Source: Aureimonas fodinaquatilis
GTDB lineage: Bacteria > Pseudomonadota > Alphaproteobacteria > Rhizobiales > Rhizobiaceae
Assembly: GCF_008369445.1 (NCBI RefSeq)
Contig: NZ_VTWH01000002.1
Span: 744,001-808,000 of the forward strand
Direction: 5' to 3'
Length of the DNA stretch: 64,000 nucleotides
Within the stretch, counting starts at the first letter, position 1. Each line of letters begins with the position of its first letter. Positions 55,020 to 64,000 of this stretch are shown here, piece by piece. The notes below the pieces were generated by a model, which ran no database searches, was not told the origin of the DNA, and was given only the letters and a program-made list of their open reading frames with translations. The translations under genes were made by a program, and so were the position numbers.

Positions 55020-55969
55020 TTTACAGCAGCGGAAGTGGGTGCCAGTGTAGCGCTGATACGGCTGATGATCGAGTGTACTTTTGCCTCAAGAGAGTCGCGG
55101 GTGCCGGACGACAAATGCGGCGTTACCAGCACATTGGGCAGCCCAAGCAATGGATGATCTGCTGGCGGCGGTTCTGGCACCACCACGTCAAGCGCTGCAG
55201 CCGCCAGACGCCCATCCGCAAGCCTCTCGGCAAGGGCTATTTCGTCAATCAATTGACCGCGACCCGTATTGACCAGCATGGCACCATGCGGAAGGCAATC
55301 AAGCATCTTCGCGTCAACCATTCCCGCTGTATCAGCCCGCAATGGCACATGAAGACTCAACAGGTCGACCGCCCTGCAAAGAGCCTCCAGCGATGGTGCC
55401 GTGTTAACACGGCCCTGCCAATCGACAGAAAGGTCACGCCCCGGCCCAGGAAAAACATGCACATGCGCTTTCATGGCAAGCAGTCTGCTCGCTACAGCCT
55501 GACCTATCCTGCCAAAGCCCACCAACCCGACATTGCGACCGGCCAGACTCCGCGAAACCGAGCGGTAGTTCCATGTCGGCCATCGCCTCGCGTCTACCTC
55601 GCCACTGATTGCCTTCAGAAAGCGGGATGATGCAAGCATCAGCATGATTGCATATTCGGCAACCTCTTCGGTTGTGCCTGCTGAGGTTACATCAAGCGGA
55701 ATGCCTCTCTGAAGGAGCCGGTCAACATCCACATTGTCTGTGCCGACGCCCTGATGAACCACCAATTTGCAGTGTTCCAGCACGTCTATCTCGCTTGCAG
55801 TAAAATCGAGATTGACGACAATAACGGCGTCAGCCCTGCGTAACTCTTCATGTCGCTCAAGATCAGAAAGCGTGCGCGCCGAAATGTAGCGCCAGTTGGC
55901 GGGTGCCAGGCTTTTGAAAACAGATTCAACACTGTCATTCGTGTCGGCCCAATGGAGAATATTTAACAC
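55016..55969 (-). CDS. D-isomer-specific 2-hydroxyacid dehydrogenase
   Basis: 317 residues from a GTG at 55969. The ORF opens further upstream inside the binding-protein gene, but the family starts near VLNILHWADT. GFGRIGQAVASRL binds NAD(P), with VNTGRGQLIDE (Arg), VPEPPPADHPLLG (Glu) and VTPHLSSGTRDS (His) as the catalytic set. It oxidises or reduces a 2-hydroxy/2-oxo acid. Starts 13 bases after the binding-protein stop. Confidence 0.9.
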   Translation of the reverse strand: MLNILHWADTNDSVESVFKSLAPANWRYISARTLSDLERHEELRRADAVIVVNLDFTASEIDVLEHCKLVVHQGVGTDNVDVDRLLQRGIPLDVTSAGTTEEVAEYAIMLMLASSRFLKAISGEVDARRWPTWNYRSVSRSLAGRNVGLVGFGRIGQAVASRLLAMKAHVHVFPGPGRDLSVDWQGRVNTAPSLEALCRAVDLLSLHVPLRADTAGMVDAKMLDCLPHGAMLVNTGRGQLIDEIALAERLADGRLAAAALDVVVPEPPPADHPLLGLPNVLVTPHLSSGTRDSLEAKVHSIISRISATLAPTSAAVK

Positions 55970-55982
55970 GGGGATCGCGGTC

Positions 55983-57245
55983 CTATGCCAGAATATTGCG
56001 AACTTCGGAGGCACATTGCTCCAGCGCTTCCTTGGCCGGAATTCCGCCCAGAAGTATGCGCTGCACTGCCTCACCAACCAGCCCTTCCAATCGAAGCACC
56101 TGGGGAAAACGGCCGAAAGGCTTGATGTCCGCATAGGCGGTGATCTGGTTGCTCCAGATGGATGTGTATTCGTCCTCGGCAATTTCGGGCAGCTTCAATC
56201 CCGCCTCGGTGGCAGGTGGCAGGCCGATGCCATTGTAGAGCGCCACAGACGTGTCGGTGTTTGCAGTCAGATAGGTTGCAAGCTCAACGCCATTGGCAGC
56301 TCCGTCATCGTCAATCACGGTCATAACATTGCCCCATAGCGAAGAGCGCGGCCTGTCTCCAGCCTTTAGCCCCGGCCGCGGAACTGGCACAACCTTGCGT
56401 CCAAAATCCGGATTGCCGGAAACGGCAATGGCGTTTGAACGGGCAACAATTGCATCCTCATAAAAGCCGGTTCGCTCCTGTGCAAACATTGCGCGAGCAT
56501 CGGCTCGTGTCACGCTAGGTGCCATGTAGCCGGCATCATAGAGCCCTTTGATCCACTCCATCGCATTGACGCTCGGCTCATCGCCAATCAGACATTCGCG
56601 CCCCCGCATGACCTCGGAGCCAAATTGCCACATCCACACAAGGTAATCGATGGATTCAGACGGAACGGTGCTCAGCGCGTAGGGGATCATATCCGCCTTG
56701 AGCACCTTCAGCTTGTCCAGCGCCACCTCGAATTCGGCAGTTGTGGACGGAACTGCAGCGATGCCAGCCGCCTCGAGTAAATCGCTATTGGTGACCATAT
56801 TGATGGTGGCCGCTGTAACAGGCAGGCCCAGCGATTTGCCGTCCAAAGTGCCCAGTTGCTTGCCGGCTTGCGTATACCCCAGCGTTTCCATCAGGTCGTC
56901 CATTGGGCGCAGAATTCCAAGCTGCGACATGGCAGGAAGCCAATTGAAGTCCAGATGCAGCACACCGGACAGGCGGCGCGAGCGCGCGGCAAGAATGGCC
57001 TGGTCGAGATATGAGTTAAACGCGACCCCGGATGTAGACACCTGTCCGCCACCCTGCGTCGCATAGGCAGAAAGTATCGCTTGCAGAACAGTGTTGTTAG
57101 GTTCCTGCGCAAAATACCATGAGTTCAGGTTTGTAGGCCCCGATGTCTGTGCAAATGCTGCAAAGGCTCCCCCGAACAAGCCCAAGGCTGCTCCCGCTCC
57201 ACCCGCCATCAAAATTCGTCTGCGAGTAATCTCGATCTTCGACAT
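55983..57245 (-). CDS. ABC substrate-binding protein, sugar type
   Basis: 420 residues from MSKIEITRRRILMAGGAGAA, with an excellent GGAGGAAG site before the ATG. The N-terminus has a twin-arginine-like signal (RRRILMAGG), so it may be exported folded by Tat. The mature part is a type II periplasmic-binding protein with regions such as LYDAGYMAPSVTRADARAMF. First gene of the operon. Confidence 0.92.
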   Translation of the reverse strand: MSKIEITRRRILMAGGAGAALGLFGGAFAAFAQTSGPTNLNSWYFAQEPNNTVLQAILSAYATQGGGQVSTSGVAFNSYLDQAILAARSRRLSGVLHLDFNWLPAMSQLGILRPMDDLMETLGYTQAGKQLGTLDGKSLGLPVTAATINMVTNSDLLEAAGIAAVPSTTAEFEVALDKLKVLKADMIPYALSTVPSESIDYLVWMWQFGSEVMRGRECLIGDEPSVNAMEWIKGLYDAGYMAPSVTRADARAMFAQERTGFYEDAIVARSNAIAVSGNPDFGRKVVPVPRPGLKAGDRPRSSLWGNVMTVIDDDGAANGVELATYLTANTDTSVALYNGIGLPPATEAGLKLPEIAEDEYTSIWSNQITAYADIKPFGRFPQVLRLEGLVGEAVQRILLGGIPAKEALEQCASEVRNILA

Positions 57246-57296
57246 TTCTTCCTCCGAACGTGTTCCCGGTATCATATCAGCCAATCTCTTTATCAA

Positions 57297-57317
57297 TATA
57301 TAAAACACAGTTTCATA
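57297..57317. promoter_or_regulatory. Candidate operator upstream of the binding-protein operon
   Basis: TATATAAAACACAGTTTCATA. On the minus strand this is TATGAAAC-TGT-GTTTTATA, a near-perfect inverted repeat (7 of 8). It matches the 51782-51808 site and resembles GAAA-N5/6-TTTC sites of IclR-type regulators such as KdgR. It lies 52 bases upstream of the binding-protein start. Confidence 0.62.
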
Positions 57318-57459
57318 TTTTGTCCAGATTAGCCCGTAGCCGTTTTTGGTTTTTGACTGCCCCGTGCAAGGATGAAGCGGGCGGCTCGACAACTCCGGCG
57401 CAAAAATGTATTTTTATGGAAGCGACCGGATAGATTTTTGAATGCAATATGGAGGTGAG

Positions 57460-58128
57460 ATGAGCGCCGACACTCTTCCGACAGAGGAAAGCAGCCTTCA
57501 TTCTGAGGTGCTCAACAGCCTTCGCACCAAAATAATTGAAGGTCAGTTCAATGCCGGAGAGCGCATACCGGAACGGGAATTGTGCGAAACTCTAAAAATC
57601 TCGCGCACGCCTCTGCGTGAGGCAATGAAGGTGCTGGCGGCAGAAGGACTAATTGAATTGCTGCCCAATCGCGGTGCCAGAGTGCCAGTTCTTACCGGCC
57701 AGGAATTGAGCGACCTCTTCGATATTATGGGAGGCATAGAATCCATGGCAGGCAGAATTGCCTGCGAGCGGATAACAGATGCAGAGGTACTGGAAATCGA
57801 AACCCTCCACTATGAGATGTACGGTCACTACATGCGCCGGAATTTGCCGGAGTATTTTCGCTGCAATCAGGCAATTCACAGTGCCATTGTTGACGCCACA
57901 CGCAACAGGGCTCTTGCGAGCCTGCATCAGAGCTACTCCACTCGGCTGCAACGAGCGCGCTTCGCAGCAAACCAGTCCAACTCCTACGACCGCTGGGCAC
58001 AGGCCATGCGCGAGCATGAAACGATTTTGGACTGCCTGAAGCGCCGCGACTCAGCAGCTCTCGGCGATGTCCTTTTTTGCCACCTGCGAAACAAGTCTCG
58101 GGCATCTGACGCAATCGCACAAAATTAA
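57460..58128 (+). CDS. GntR/FCD-family regulator
   Basis: 222 residues from MSADTLP, with GGAGGTGAG directly upstream. The winged helix (about 15-75) has EGQFNAGERIPERELCETL and ISRTPLREAMKVLAAEGLIE. The FCD ligand-binding domain follows (ADEVLEIETLHYEMYGHYM-like through HSAIVDATRNRAL), with conserved His and Asp metal positions. Its gene is divergent from the binding-protein operon and upstream of the polyamine-type ABC genes, so it could control either. Confidence 0.92.
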   Translation: MSADTLPTEESSLHSEVLNSLRTKIIEGQFNAGERIPERELCETLKISRTPLREAMKVLAAEGLIELLPNRGARVPVLTGQELSDLFDIMGGIESMAGRIACERITDAEVLEIETLHYEMYGHYMRRNLPEYFRCNQAIHSAIVDATRNRALASLHQSYSTRLQRARFAANQSNSYDRWAQAMREHETILDCLKRRDSAALGDVLFCHLRNKSRASDAIAQN

Positions 58129-58458
58129 ATCAAATTCAAAGTCGCGCGGGGATCCAGATTGCCATTCACGCCGAAATCTCTTCGTTTTCGGCAATCAAAA
58201 CGTCGCGCAGATTTTAAGCGGCCATCAGAAATATTGCTTAAAAAATCATCATAAAATTTAGTAGTTGAATTATTCATCATGGGTGGTACGAATACCATTC
58301 ATACAGTGCATCCCCTAATTTTGCATGCAATACGCCCCGCGATAGCGGATCGTGTCCATCTGAATCACACTCGAAAAAAGCTGGTGGCCACACTGGCTGC
58401 AACACAGCCAAGCATGGCCTGTGGCAGACCCTGCACACCTGCACCAAAGGAGTTGGGA
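58129..58458 (+). promoter_or_regulatory. 330-bp promoter region with a GntR-type inverted repeat
   Basis: Gene-free stretch ahead of the second ABC operon. It holds TGGTA-CGAA-TACCA (58284-58297), a 14-base inverted repeat of the kind bound by FCD-type GntR proteins. AT content is high at 58230-58290. No other feature is seen; the ORF that opens within it at 58279 is judged non-coding before 58459. Confidence 0.5.
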
Positions 58459-59511
58459 ATGACCGGAAGCATCAATCGTCGCATGGTATTGGCTGGCGGT
58501 GCCGCAACAATAGGCGCTTTGGCTATGCCGTCCATTGCCCGCGGGGCTCCCCGTACATTTGTCATCGGTACAAATGGCGGCACCGCTTATGAAGGTTTCT
58601 ATCGCGGCGTTCTTCAGCATTTTGAACAGCGCTACAATGCAAAGGTTGTTCCGGTTTTCGGCAGCGGCACAGAATTGCTGAACCGGGTCCTGGCGGAACG
58701 GGCGCAGCCAACGCTGGATTGCGTAACAACCTATATTGGCGATTGGGATGTGGGCAAAGCGGAGGGCGTTTTTGAAAAGGTCAATTATGACAAGATCGAG
58801 CGCGTGGATGAAATTTATGATTTCATGCACGACAAGGACGGCTATGCGCCTTTCATCAATTTCGGCGTGTGGGGCATCGTTTATGATGGCAGCATGGTCT
58901 CCGCCCCGCCCAAATCCTTCAAAGAGCTTTGGGACGAGCAATACGCACGGCAGATCATGATCGGTGGCTTGAACCACCACCAGATCCACCTTGCCGCCTT
59001 TGCTCATGCCTGGACAGGAGACCAGCACAATATCGATGCTGCCTTTGACAAGCTGAAGGAACTTGCACCGCGCCTTGCCGGATATTACGGCCTCAATTCG
59101 GATACGCAGTCAAAATTTCAGCAGGGTTGGGCTTCCATTGCCAGTTGGTACAGCCACCATGCGCACCGCGTTCGCAACTCCGGAATACCGCTGGAATTTG
59201 CCTTCCCTGAAGAGGGCGCGTGGATTTATCCGCAAGCCTATCATGCCATCAAAGGCACAGAGAATGTTGATCTGGTCGAGGGCCTGATCAGCACTTTCTT
59301 TGATCCGGAAATCGCGTCTGCCTATGCGCAGACTGATGGCTATATTCCCGGCAATCCCAATGCGGTTATCGAGGGTGAGTTGCGGCAGTTCATCCCAACC
59401 ATTGATCAGGTCATGGAAAGCAACAGCTGGGACTTCGATTTCATCAACGCCAACGAAGGCGAATGGCTGAACCGCTGGAATGCGGAAATTACACCTCTGA
59501 TTAAATCCTAA
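58459..59511 (+). CDS. ABC substrate-binding protein (PotD-like)
   Basis: 350 residues, start chosen at AAGGAG plus ATG (58459). The signal is MTGSINRRMVLAGGAATIGA, with a twin-arginine-like RR and cleavage near IARGA. The mature protein is a type II binding protein of the polyamine/opine class (VIGTNGGTAYEGFYRGVLQH, DCVTTYIGDWDV). First gene of an ABC operon. Confidence 0.92.
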   Translation: MTGSINRRMVLAGGAATIGALAMPSIARGAPRTFVIGTNGGTAYEGFYRGVLQHFEQRYNAKVVPVFGSGTELLNRVLAERAQPTLDCVTTYIGDWDVGKAEGVFEKVNYDKIERVDEIYDFMHDKDGYAPFINFGVWGIVYDGSMVSAPPKSFKELWDEQYARQIMIGGLNHHQIHLAAFAHAWTGDQHNIDAAFDKLKELAPRLAGYYGLNSDTQSKFQQGWASIASWYSHHAHRVRNSGIPLEFAFPEEGAWIYPQAYHAIKGTENVDLVEGLISTFFDPEIASAYAQTDGYIPGNPNAVIEGELRQFIPTIDQVMESNSWDFDFINANEGEWLNRWNAEITPLIKS

Positions 59512-59608
59512 TTCCAGTTCAAAACCCTGAGTTCAGTTCTTTACGCAAAATCAAACTTCGCTTTTGCGTGGATTTTCAGAGCCATTTCAATGCCAGGGGA
59601 TAAGCCTG

Positions 59609-60475
59609 ATGCGTGCCGGTGAAAAGCAATGGGTAGGGCGTGCACTGCTCGTACTGCCCACAGCATATTTTCTGCTTCTGGTTGCCTATCCGCTCTACAT
59701 ACTGGCGCGGATGAGCTTTTCCAGGCCAGAAACGGGAAGAGTGTTTGGAGACGGTTTTTCTGTTGAGAACTATATAGAAATTTTCTTCAATCAGGTCTTT
59801 CTCAACAGTCTGATCACAACAGCACGCATTGGCGCTCTGGTCGCATTTTTTACCCTGCTGCTGGCGTTTCCGCTCGCTGTCTTCATCTGGCGTTCGCGCT
59901 CAGGTTTGCGCAATGTTGTGCTGCTTATAACCCTTGCACCCTTGTTCATCAGCGTCATTGTACGGGCCTATGGCTGGATGGTGCTCTTGTCCAATCGCGG
60001 TGTGGTCAATTCCGCATTGATGAACATGGGACTTATCGACCGCCCGATATCGCTGATCTTCAACGAAACGGGCGTCATCATCGGCACTACGCATGTTTTG
60101 CTGCCATTCATGGTTCTGCCAATCCTCAGCACGCTGCAATCCATAGACAAATCACTGGAATACGCAGCCGCCAGCCTGGGCGCCCGGCCTTCCCGCGTCA
60201 GTCTGGATGTGATTTTTCCGCTGGTCCTGCCGGGTGTTGTTACCGGGCTGGTGCTGGTTTTCATTCTTGCAGTCGGGTCATTCATCACGCCGGTTCTTCT
60301 AGGTGGGCAATTGGTGCTCACCCTCCCGGTTCTTGCGCTGCAGCAGTTCAACGCAACCTTCAACTGGGCCCTGGGTTCGGCCTATGTCGTCCTTCTGCTG
60401 GCCTTTGTGCTCATCATTACACTCACCTTTGAGCGTCTTGTGCGCTCAAGCCTCAACAAAGGAGTGCAGAGATGA
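59609..60475 (+). CDS. ABC permease (PotB-like)
   Basis: 288 residues from the ATG at 59609. Six predicted helices, EAA loop SLEYAAASLGARPSRVSLDV. 97 bases after the binding-protein gene; the next gene overlaps it by four bases (ATGA). Confidence 0.92.
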   Translation: MRAGEKQWVGRALLVLPTAYFLLLVAYPLYILARMSFSRPETGRVFGDGFSVENYIEIFFNQVFLNSLITTARIGALVAFFTLLLAFPLAVFIWRSRSGLRNVVLLITLAPLFISVIVRAYGWMVLLSNRGVVNSALMNMGLIDRPISLIFNETGVIIGTTHVLLPFMVLPILSTLQSIDKSLEYAAASLGARPSRVSLDVIFPLVLPGVVTGLVLVFILAVGSFITPVLLGGQLVLTLPVLALQQFNATFNWALGSAYVVLLLAFVLIITLTFERLVRSSLNKGVQR

Positions 60476-61299
60476 AACGCCCCGGTCTGCAACGGCTCTT
60501 TGCCAATCTGCTGGTTGTCGCAATTCTGATCTTCATTCTTGCGCCCATTCTTGTGGTCGTCGTGGCCAGCTTCTCCAAAACGCCATATCTTGTCTTTCCA
60601 CCAGCGGGTTTTACCCTGCAATGGTACAGCGACATCATATTGCTCAGCCAGTATATCGATGCTTTCCGCTTCAGCCTGATTGTCGCTTCCTTGACGACAG
60701 TGCTGTCGGTTGCGCTGGCACTGGTCATTGCCCTGGCGCTGGCACGCACGGATTTTCGTGGCAAAAACGCGCTTCAGGCGTTTTTTCTCTCTCCGATAAT
60801 CTTGCCGGAATTGGCACTGGCTTTGGGCCTGCTGCAATATTTCAGCCAGATGGGGTTCCTGCGCGGCCTTATCCCGATCGTGCTTGCACACACGGTTATT
60901 TGTGCTCCATACGCCGTGCGTACCATTCAGGCCACGACATACCGGCTGGATCGCAATCTGGAACACAGCGCTTTCAGCCTTGGCGCCCGGCCGTTCCAGG
61001 TTCTGCGCGATGTGACTATACCTCTGGTAATGCCCGGCATCGCCACCGGCGCAATCATGGCTTTCGTCACCTCTTTTGACAACGTCACCATCTCCATGTT
61101 TCTGGCGACGCCCGGCTCCACACCACTTCCCGCGCTTCTTTACAACCAGGCGGCGGAAAGCGGGCTCAACACGACGCTTGCCGTGGTTTCCACCCTCCTC
61201 ATCCTTTTCATGGTGGCGGTTATTCTGCTGATCGAGCGCTTCATCGGCCTTGGCCATCTGACCGGCAGCACAATCGAGGCGCACGGCTCTGCCAAATAG
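60472..61299 (+). CDS. ABC permease (PotC-like)
   Basis: 275 residues. Six predicted helices, EAA loop NLEHSAFSLGARPFQVLRDV. ATGA overlap with the PotB-like gene shows translational coupling. Confidence 0.93.
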   Translation: MKRPGLQRLFANLLVVAILIFILAPILVVVVASFSKTPYLVFPPAGFTLQWYSDIILLSQYIDAFRFSLIVASLTTVLSVALALVIALALARTDFRGKNALQAFFLSPIILPELALALGLLQYFSQMGFLRGLIPIVLAHTVICAPYAVRTIQATTYRLDRNLEHSAFSLGARPFQVLRDVTIPLVMPGIATGAIMAFVTSFDNVTISMFLATPGSTPLPALLYNQAAESGLNTTLAVVSTLLILFMVAVILLIERFIGLGHLTGSTIEAHGSAK

Positions 61300-61347
61300 C
61301 AGAGCTTCCATGCGCCCTTCCCTTCATCCGGCCCCGGACATTGATCA

Positions 61348-62409
61348 ATGACAGATTCTTCTACGCTGACCCTGACTTCACTTACGAAGACTTATGGCTC
61401 GCACAAGGCGGTGGATGGTGTTGACCTGTTTGTCGGCAATGGTGAGTTTCTAAGCCTGCTAGGTCCAAGCGGCTGCGGCAAAACCTCACTTCTGCGGCTG
61501 ATTGCCGGCTTTATCCAACCTGATCACGGCAGGATCCATTGTGGCGGTGACGACATCACCGAGCTGCCGCCCTATTCCCGGAATCTGGGCGTCGTGTTTC
61601 AGAATTACGCGCTTTTCCCTCATATGACGGCTGCGGAAAATGTCGGTTACGGGCTTAAAATTCGGCGTGTGCCCCGTGCCAGCGCGCAAGAGCGCATCAC
61701 CCGCGCACTGGATCGGGTCGGCCTTCAAAATGCGGGCGGGCGCTACCCTTCACAACTTTCCGGTGGCATGCAGCAGCGCGTGGCGCTGGCCCGTGCCCTG
61801 GTCATCGAACCAAAAATTCTGCTGCTCGATGAGCCACTCTCCGCATTGGACAAGCATCTGCGTGAGGACATGCAGGTTGAATTGCGGCTGCTTCAGCAGC
61901 GCATCGGCGTCACCACTATTTTCGTCACCCATGATCAGGAAGAAGCCATGACGCTTTCCAACCGGGTTGCTGTGATGCAAGGCGGTCGCGTTCAACAGAT
62001 CGGCACTCCCAACGAGGTGTATCTGCAGCCATCCAACAAGTTTGTTGCGACCTTTCTGGGTACGACAAATCTGATGCAGAGCAAGGTTCTTTCATCTGCC
62101 GGATCGGAAGTCACTGTCATGATCGACGGCTGGGCAGCGCAAGTTTCTGACACCGGCGCTGTTAATCCCGGCGACGAGGTGCAGATAGCCGTCCGTCCGG
62201 AAAACCTGCTGATCACCCGTGAGGGCAACGGCATCGCCGGAACCATCAGCGACATCATTTTTCAGGGCCATCGACTCATCGTGCTGTTCACCAGCCATGA
62301 GGGCAAGGAATTGCGGTCATTCACCAGTCCATCACCTTTGGGCTTTTCCAAAGGTGATGCTGTCGTGGCCCGCTTTGCCTCCGACCACGCTTCGGTTCTC
62401 TCTGCATAA
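61348..62409 (+). CDS. ABC transporter ATPase (PotA-like)
   Basis: 353 residues. Walker [30 protein letters not shown] signature, Walker [13 protein letters not shown], switch His in VTHDQEEAM, and a TOBE domain. Energises import of the PotD-like protein's ligand. 48 bases after the permease. Confidence 0.95.
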   Translation: MTDSSTLTLTSLTKTYGSHKAVDGVDLFVGNGEFLSLLGPSGCGKTSLLRLIAGFIQPDHGRIHCGGDDITELPPYSRNLGVVFQNYALFPHMTAAENVGYGLKIRRVPRASAQERITRALDRVGLQNAGGRYPSQLSGGMQQRVALARALVIEPKILLLDEPLSALDKHLREDMQVELRLLQQRIGVTTIFVTHDQEEAMTLSNRVAVMQGGRVQQIGTPNEVYLQPSNKFVATFLGTTNLMQSKVLSSAGSEVTVMIDGWAAQVSDTGAVNPGDEVQIAVRPENLLITREGNGIAGTISDIIFQGHRLIVLFTSHEGKELRSFTSPSPLGFSKGDAVVARFASDHASVLSA

Positions 62410-62449
62410 AGCGACATCAACACTGATCAGGAAGGAAAGGAACCCGACC

Positions 62450-63610
62450 ATGCGACCGGAAACCCGAATTTTGAACGAGGCTCGACTTCACGCCAGGATG
62501 GATGCGGACGGCATCGACATGCTGATCCTGCGTGGAAACGAGAATTCAAAATACCTTTCAGGATTTTTTCACAATGGCGGCCACCTGGCATATCGACCGT
62601 TCTGCGTATTCTATTTCCGGGACCCAGCAATCAAACCGGCTTTTGTTGTGCCGGCAGTTGATCTTCACCTGGCCATGGACTCGACCTGGATAGAAGATGT
62701 TCGCGCCTATGCAATGGCCGAGTTTTTCACCGACATTGACACTCATTTCTACGCCGATTTTGCCGAGGCGGCCCGCGCCATTCTTCAGGAACGCGGCGTT
62801 AACAAAATGACCATCGGCACCGAAGGTGACAGCCTGCCCGCCGGCTTCAAACTGCAGCTTGAAAGCCTTTTGGCCGGCAACAGAATTGTTGATGTCAGCC
62901 AGATGATGGAAATCGTTCGCATGGTGAAAACGCCGGAAGAAATACGGCGCATCAAGTTTGCCACCGACGTTACCATCACCGCTCACGCCGCTTTCCGCGA
63001 CGCTATTCGCATTGGATCCAAAGATTCGGATCTGTTGCGCGCCGCCTCTGGCTCAATGATGGAAAACGGCGCCCACGGCGTAAAATTCATCAATGTCGGC
63101 TGCGGCCCTGAAACCTCCTACGCCGCACACGCACCATTTCCGGTGGAGAAAATCATTGAACATGGCGACTTTGTCAAAGTCGATATGGGCGCATTTTACT
63201 ACGGCTATGGCGCGGATTTTGTCCGTTCCTACTTTGTTGGCGACACCACCCAGCGCCATAAAGACATATGGAAATGGCTGAACGAAGTTCAGATGGAACT
63301 GGGCATGAGCCTGCGCGCAGGCATGACCGGCGGCGAGGCATTTGACCGTGGATATGCGATGATCGACAAATATCTTCCGAAATTTCCGAGAGAGTTTGTT
63401 GGCCATGGCATCGGCATCGGCGCTCATGAACCGCCGCGGATGAACGCCGTTAACCGGACCGTTCTGGAACCAGGCACGGTGTATTGCATCGAGTACAGCT
63501 ACTACCATGATGGTTGCCGGCACCACACCGAAGAGACATTTCTGTTAACGGAAAATGGAGTGGAATGCTGGACTGAAAGTTGCCCGCGGGATTTGATCGT
63601 CAAGGTCTAG
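62450..63610 (+). CDS. M24-family metallohydrolase (Xaa-Pro peptidase/creatinase fold)
   Basis: 386 residues from the ATG at 62450, with GGAAAGGA upstream. The pita-bread fold carries all five metal ligands: Asp245 (KVDMGAF), Asp256 (GADFVRS), His319 (VGHGIGIG), Glu348 (CIEYSYY) and Glu361 (HTEETFLL). The N-terminal domain resembles creatinase and ectoine hydrolase DoeA more than a general peptidase. In this operon it probably hydrolyses the imported compound's amide bond. Confidence 0.88.
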   Translation: MRPETRILNEARLHARMDADGIDMLILRGNENSKYLSGFFHNGGHLAYRPFCVFYFRDPAIKPAFVVPAVDLHLAMDSTWIEDVRAYAMAEFFTDIDTHFYADFAEAARAILQERGVNKMTIGTEGDSLPAGFKLQLESLLAGNRIVDVSQMMEIVRMVKTPEEIRRIKFATDVTITAHAAFRDAIRIGSKDSDLLRAASGSMMENGAHGVKFINVGCGPETSYAAHAPFPVEKIIEHGDFVKVDMGAFYYGYGADFVRSYFVGDTTQRHKDIWKWLNEVQMELGMSLRAGMTGGEAFDRGYAMIDKYLPKFPREFVGHGIGIGAHEPPRMNAVNRTVLEPGTVYCIEYSYYHDGCRHHTEETFLLTENGVECWTESCPRDLIVKV

Positions 63611-63712
63611 ATCTGTCTCTAGATTGTTTTTAAAACAAATCCTTATCAGAGATATTTGACCCAGTTAACAAGTCTGCCGGAAGCGGAATTCCGCGTGCGG
63701 CAGGCTGGACTG

Positions 63713-64000
63713 CTAGATTGGCAGGCAGTTCCGCAATTCCTGCCAGCTTTGGGCATCCGGTGCGCACAGCACCCCGCCGCTGATGTGCGTGGGCAGGTAG
63801 CGAGAGCCATCCAGCCGCCGCACATAGCCACCCGACTCCTCAACCATCAGTGCGCCTGCCAGATGATCCCACGGCATCAGCCGCCAGTAGAACAGATAAT
63901 GCAGCGCGCCAGACGCAGCCAAACGGTATTCCTGAGCCGCCGCCCGGTAGCTGCACAGGATTCTGGTTTCGGCGAAACCGGCCAGAAGCTTGCGCCGTTC
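63713..64000 (-). CDS. Inositol monophosphatase-family protein, C-terminal part
   Basis: Runs off the window's right edge, so only the last 95 residues are seen. WDHLAGALMVEESGGYVRRL is the second IMPase signature (WD-x-x-A-G), ending SWQELRNCLPI. The N-terminal metal-binding DPIDGT-type motif should lie beyond the edge. Convergent with the M24 gene. Confidence 0.85.
   Translation of the reverse strand, partial: ERRKLLAGFAETRILCSYRAAAQEYRLAASGALHYLFYWRLMPWDHLAGALMVEESGGYVRRLDGSRYLPTHISGGVLCAPDAQSWQELRNCLPI

Noticed and set aside
57246-58458. Tandem ABC loci as a duplicated operon
   Set aside because: The two importers belong to different types (CUT1 sugar-like versus polyamine-like), so they are not recent duplicates.

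Overview
The window is a chromosomal segment of an alphaproteobacterium, most likely an order Hyphomicrobiales (Rhizobiales) member. The evidence is the F1-ATPase zeta subunit (DUF1476), a Usg-family protein, a class I PHA synthase, an NDUFS4-type complex I subunit, the purS/purQ/purL arrangement, and an intergenic repeat of a type I recall from rhizobial genomes. Base composition is moderately GC-rich. Nothing suggests a prophage, plasmid or integrative element: there is no integrase, transposase, phage structural gene or CRISPR array.

Layout. 0-12 kb: tRNA-Cys, a small secreted protein, two large autotransporters on the minus strand, an HDAC-like amidohydrolase, a PAP2 phosphatase, tRNA-Pro, an NDUFS4-like protein and tRNA-Arg. 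12.3-15.8 kb: a tightly coupled four-gene cassette (GT2 glycosyltransferase, acyl-CoA dehydrogenase-like protein without the usual catalytic Glu, PIG-L deacetylase, NodS-like methyltransferase). 15.8-23 kb: small envelope proteins, a YcbK-type peptidase, glyoxalase I, a tandem array of a rhizobial-type repeat, a double cold-shock protein, DUF192, tRNA-Glu, a HicB-like protein without HicA, and a SleB-like hydrolase. 23-33 kb: core genes recJ, glpX, hom, an aminotransferase, phaC, map, radC and usg. 33-41 kb: flavin reductase, an orphan binding protein, a P1/NylC-like peptidase, DUF2259, purB, an EEP phosphatase, cardiolipin synthase and an RBBP9-like hydrolase. 41-47.7 kb: ATPase zeta, then purC-purS-purQ-two small (lipo)proteins-purL-bolA-grxD.

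47.7-63.6 kb is a catabolic and transport region. On the minus strand lies a sugar-type ABC importer with an enolase-superfamily enzyme, an amidase, a D-2-hydroxyacid dehydrogenase and an unusual IclR-regulator/SMP-30 fusion. Two similar candidate operators lie in front of its two arms. A GntR/FCD regulator gene diverges from it, followed on the plus strand by a polyamine-type ABC importer and an M24 peptidase-fold hydrolase. The window ends inside an inositol monophosphatase-like gene.

The best candidates for undescribed biology are the Nod-factor-like cassette (12.35-15.78 kb) and the lactonase-fold/IclR-regulated catabolic locus (47.7-57.3 kb). All assignments come from reading motifs. No database search was possible.
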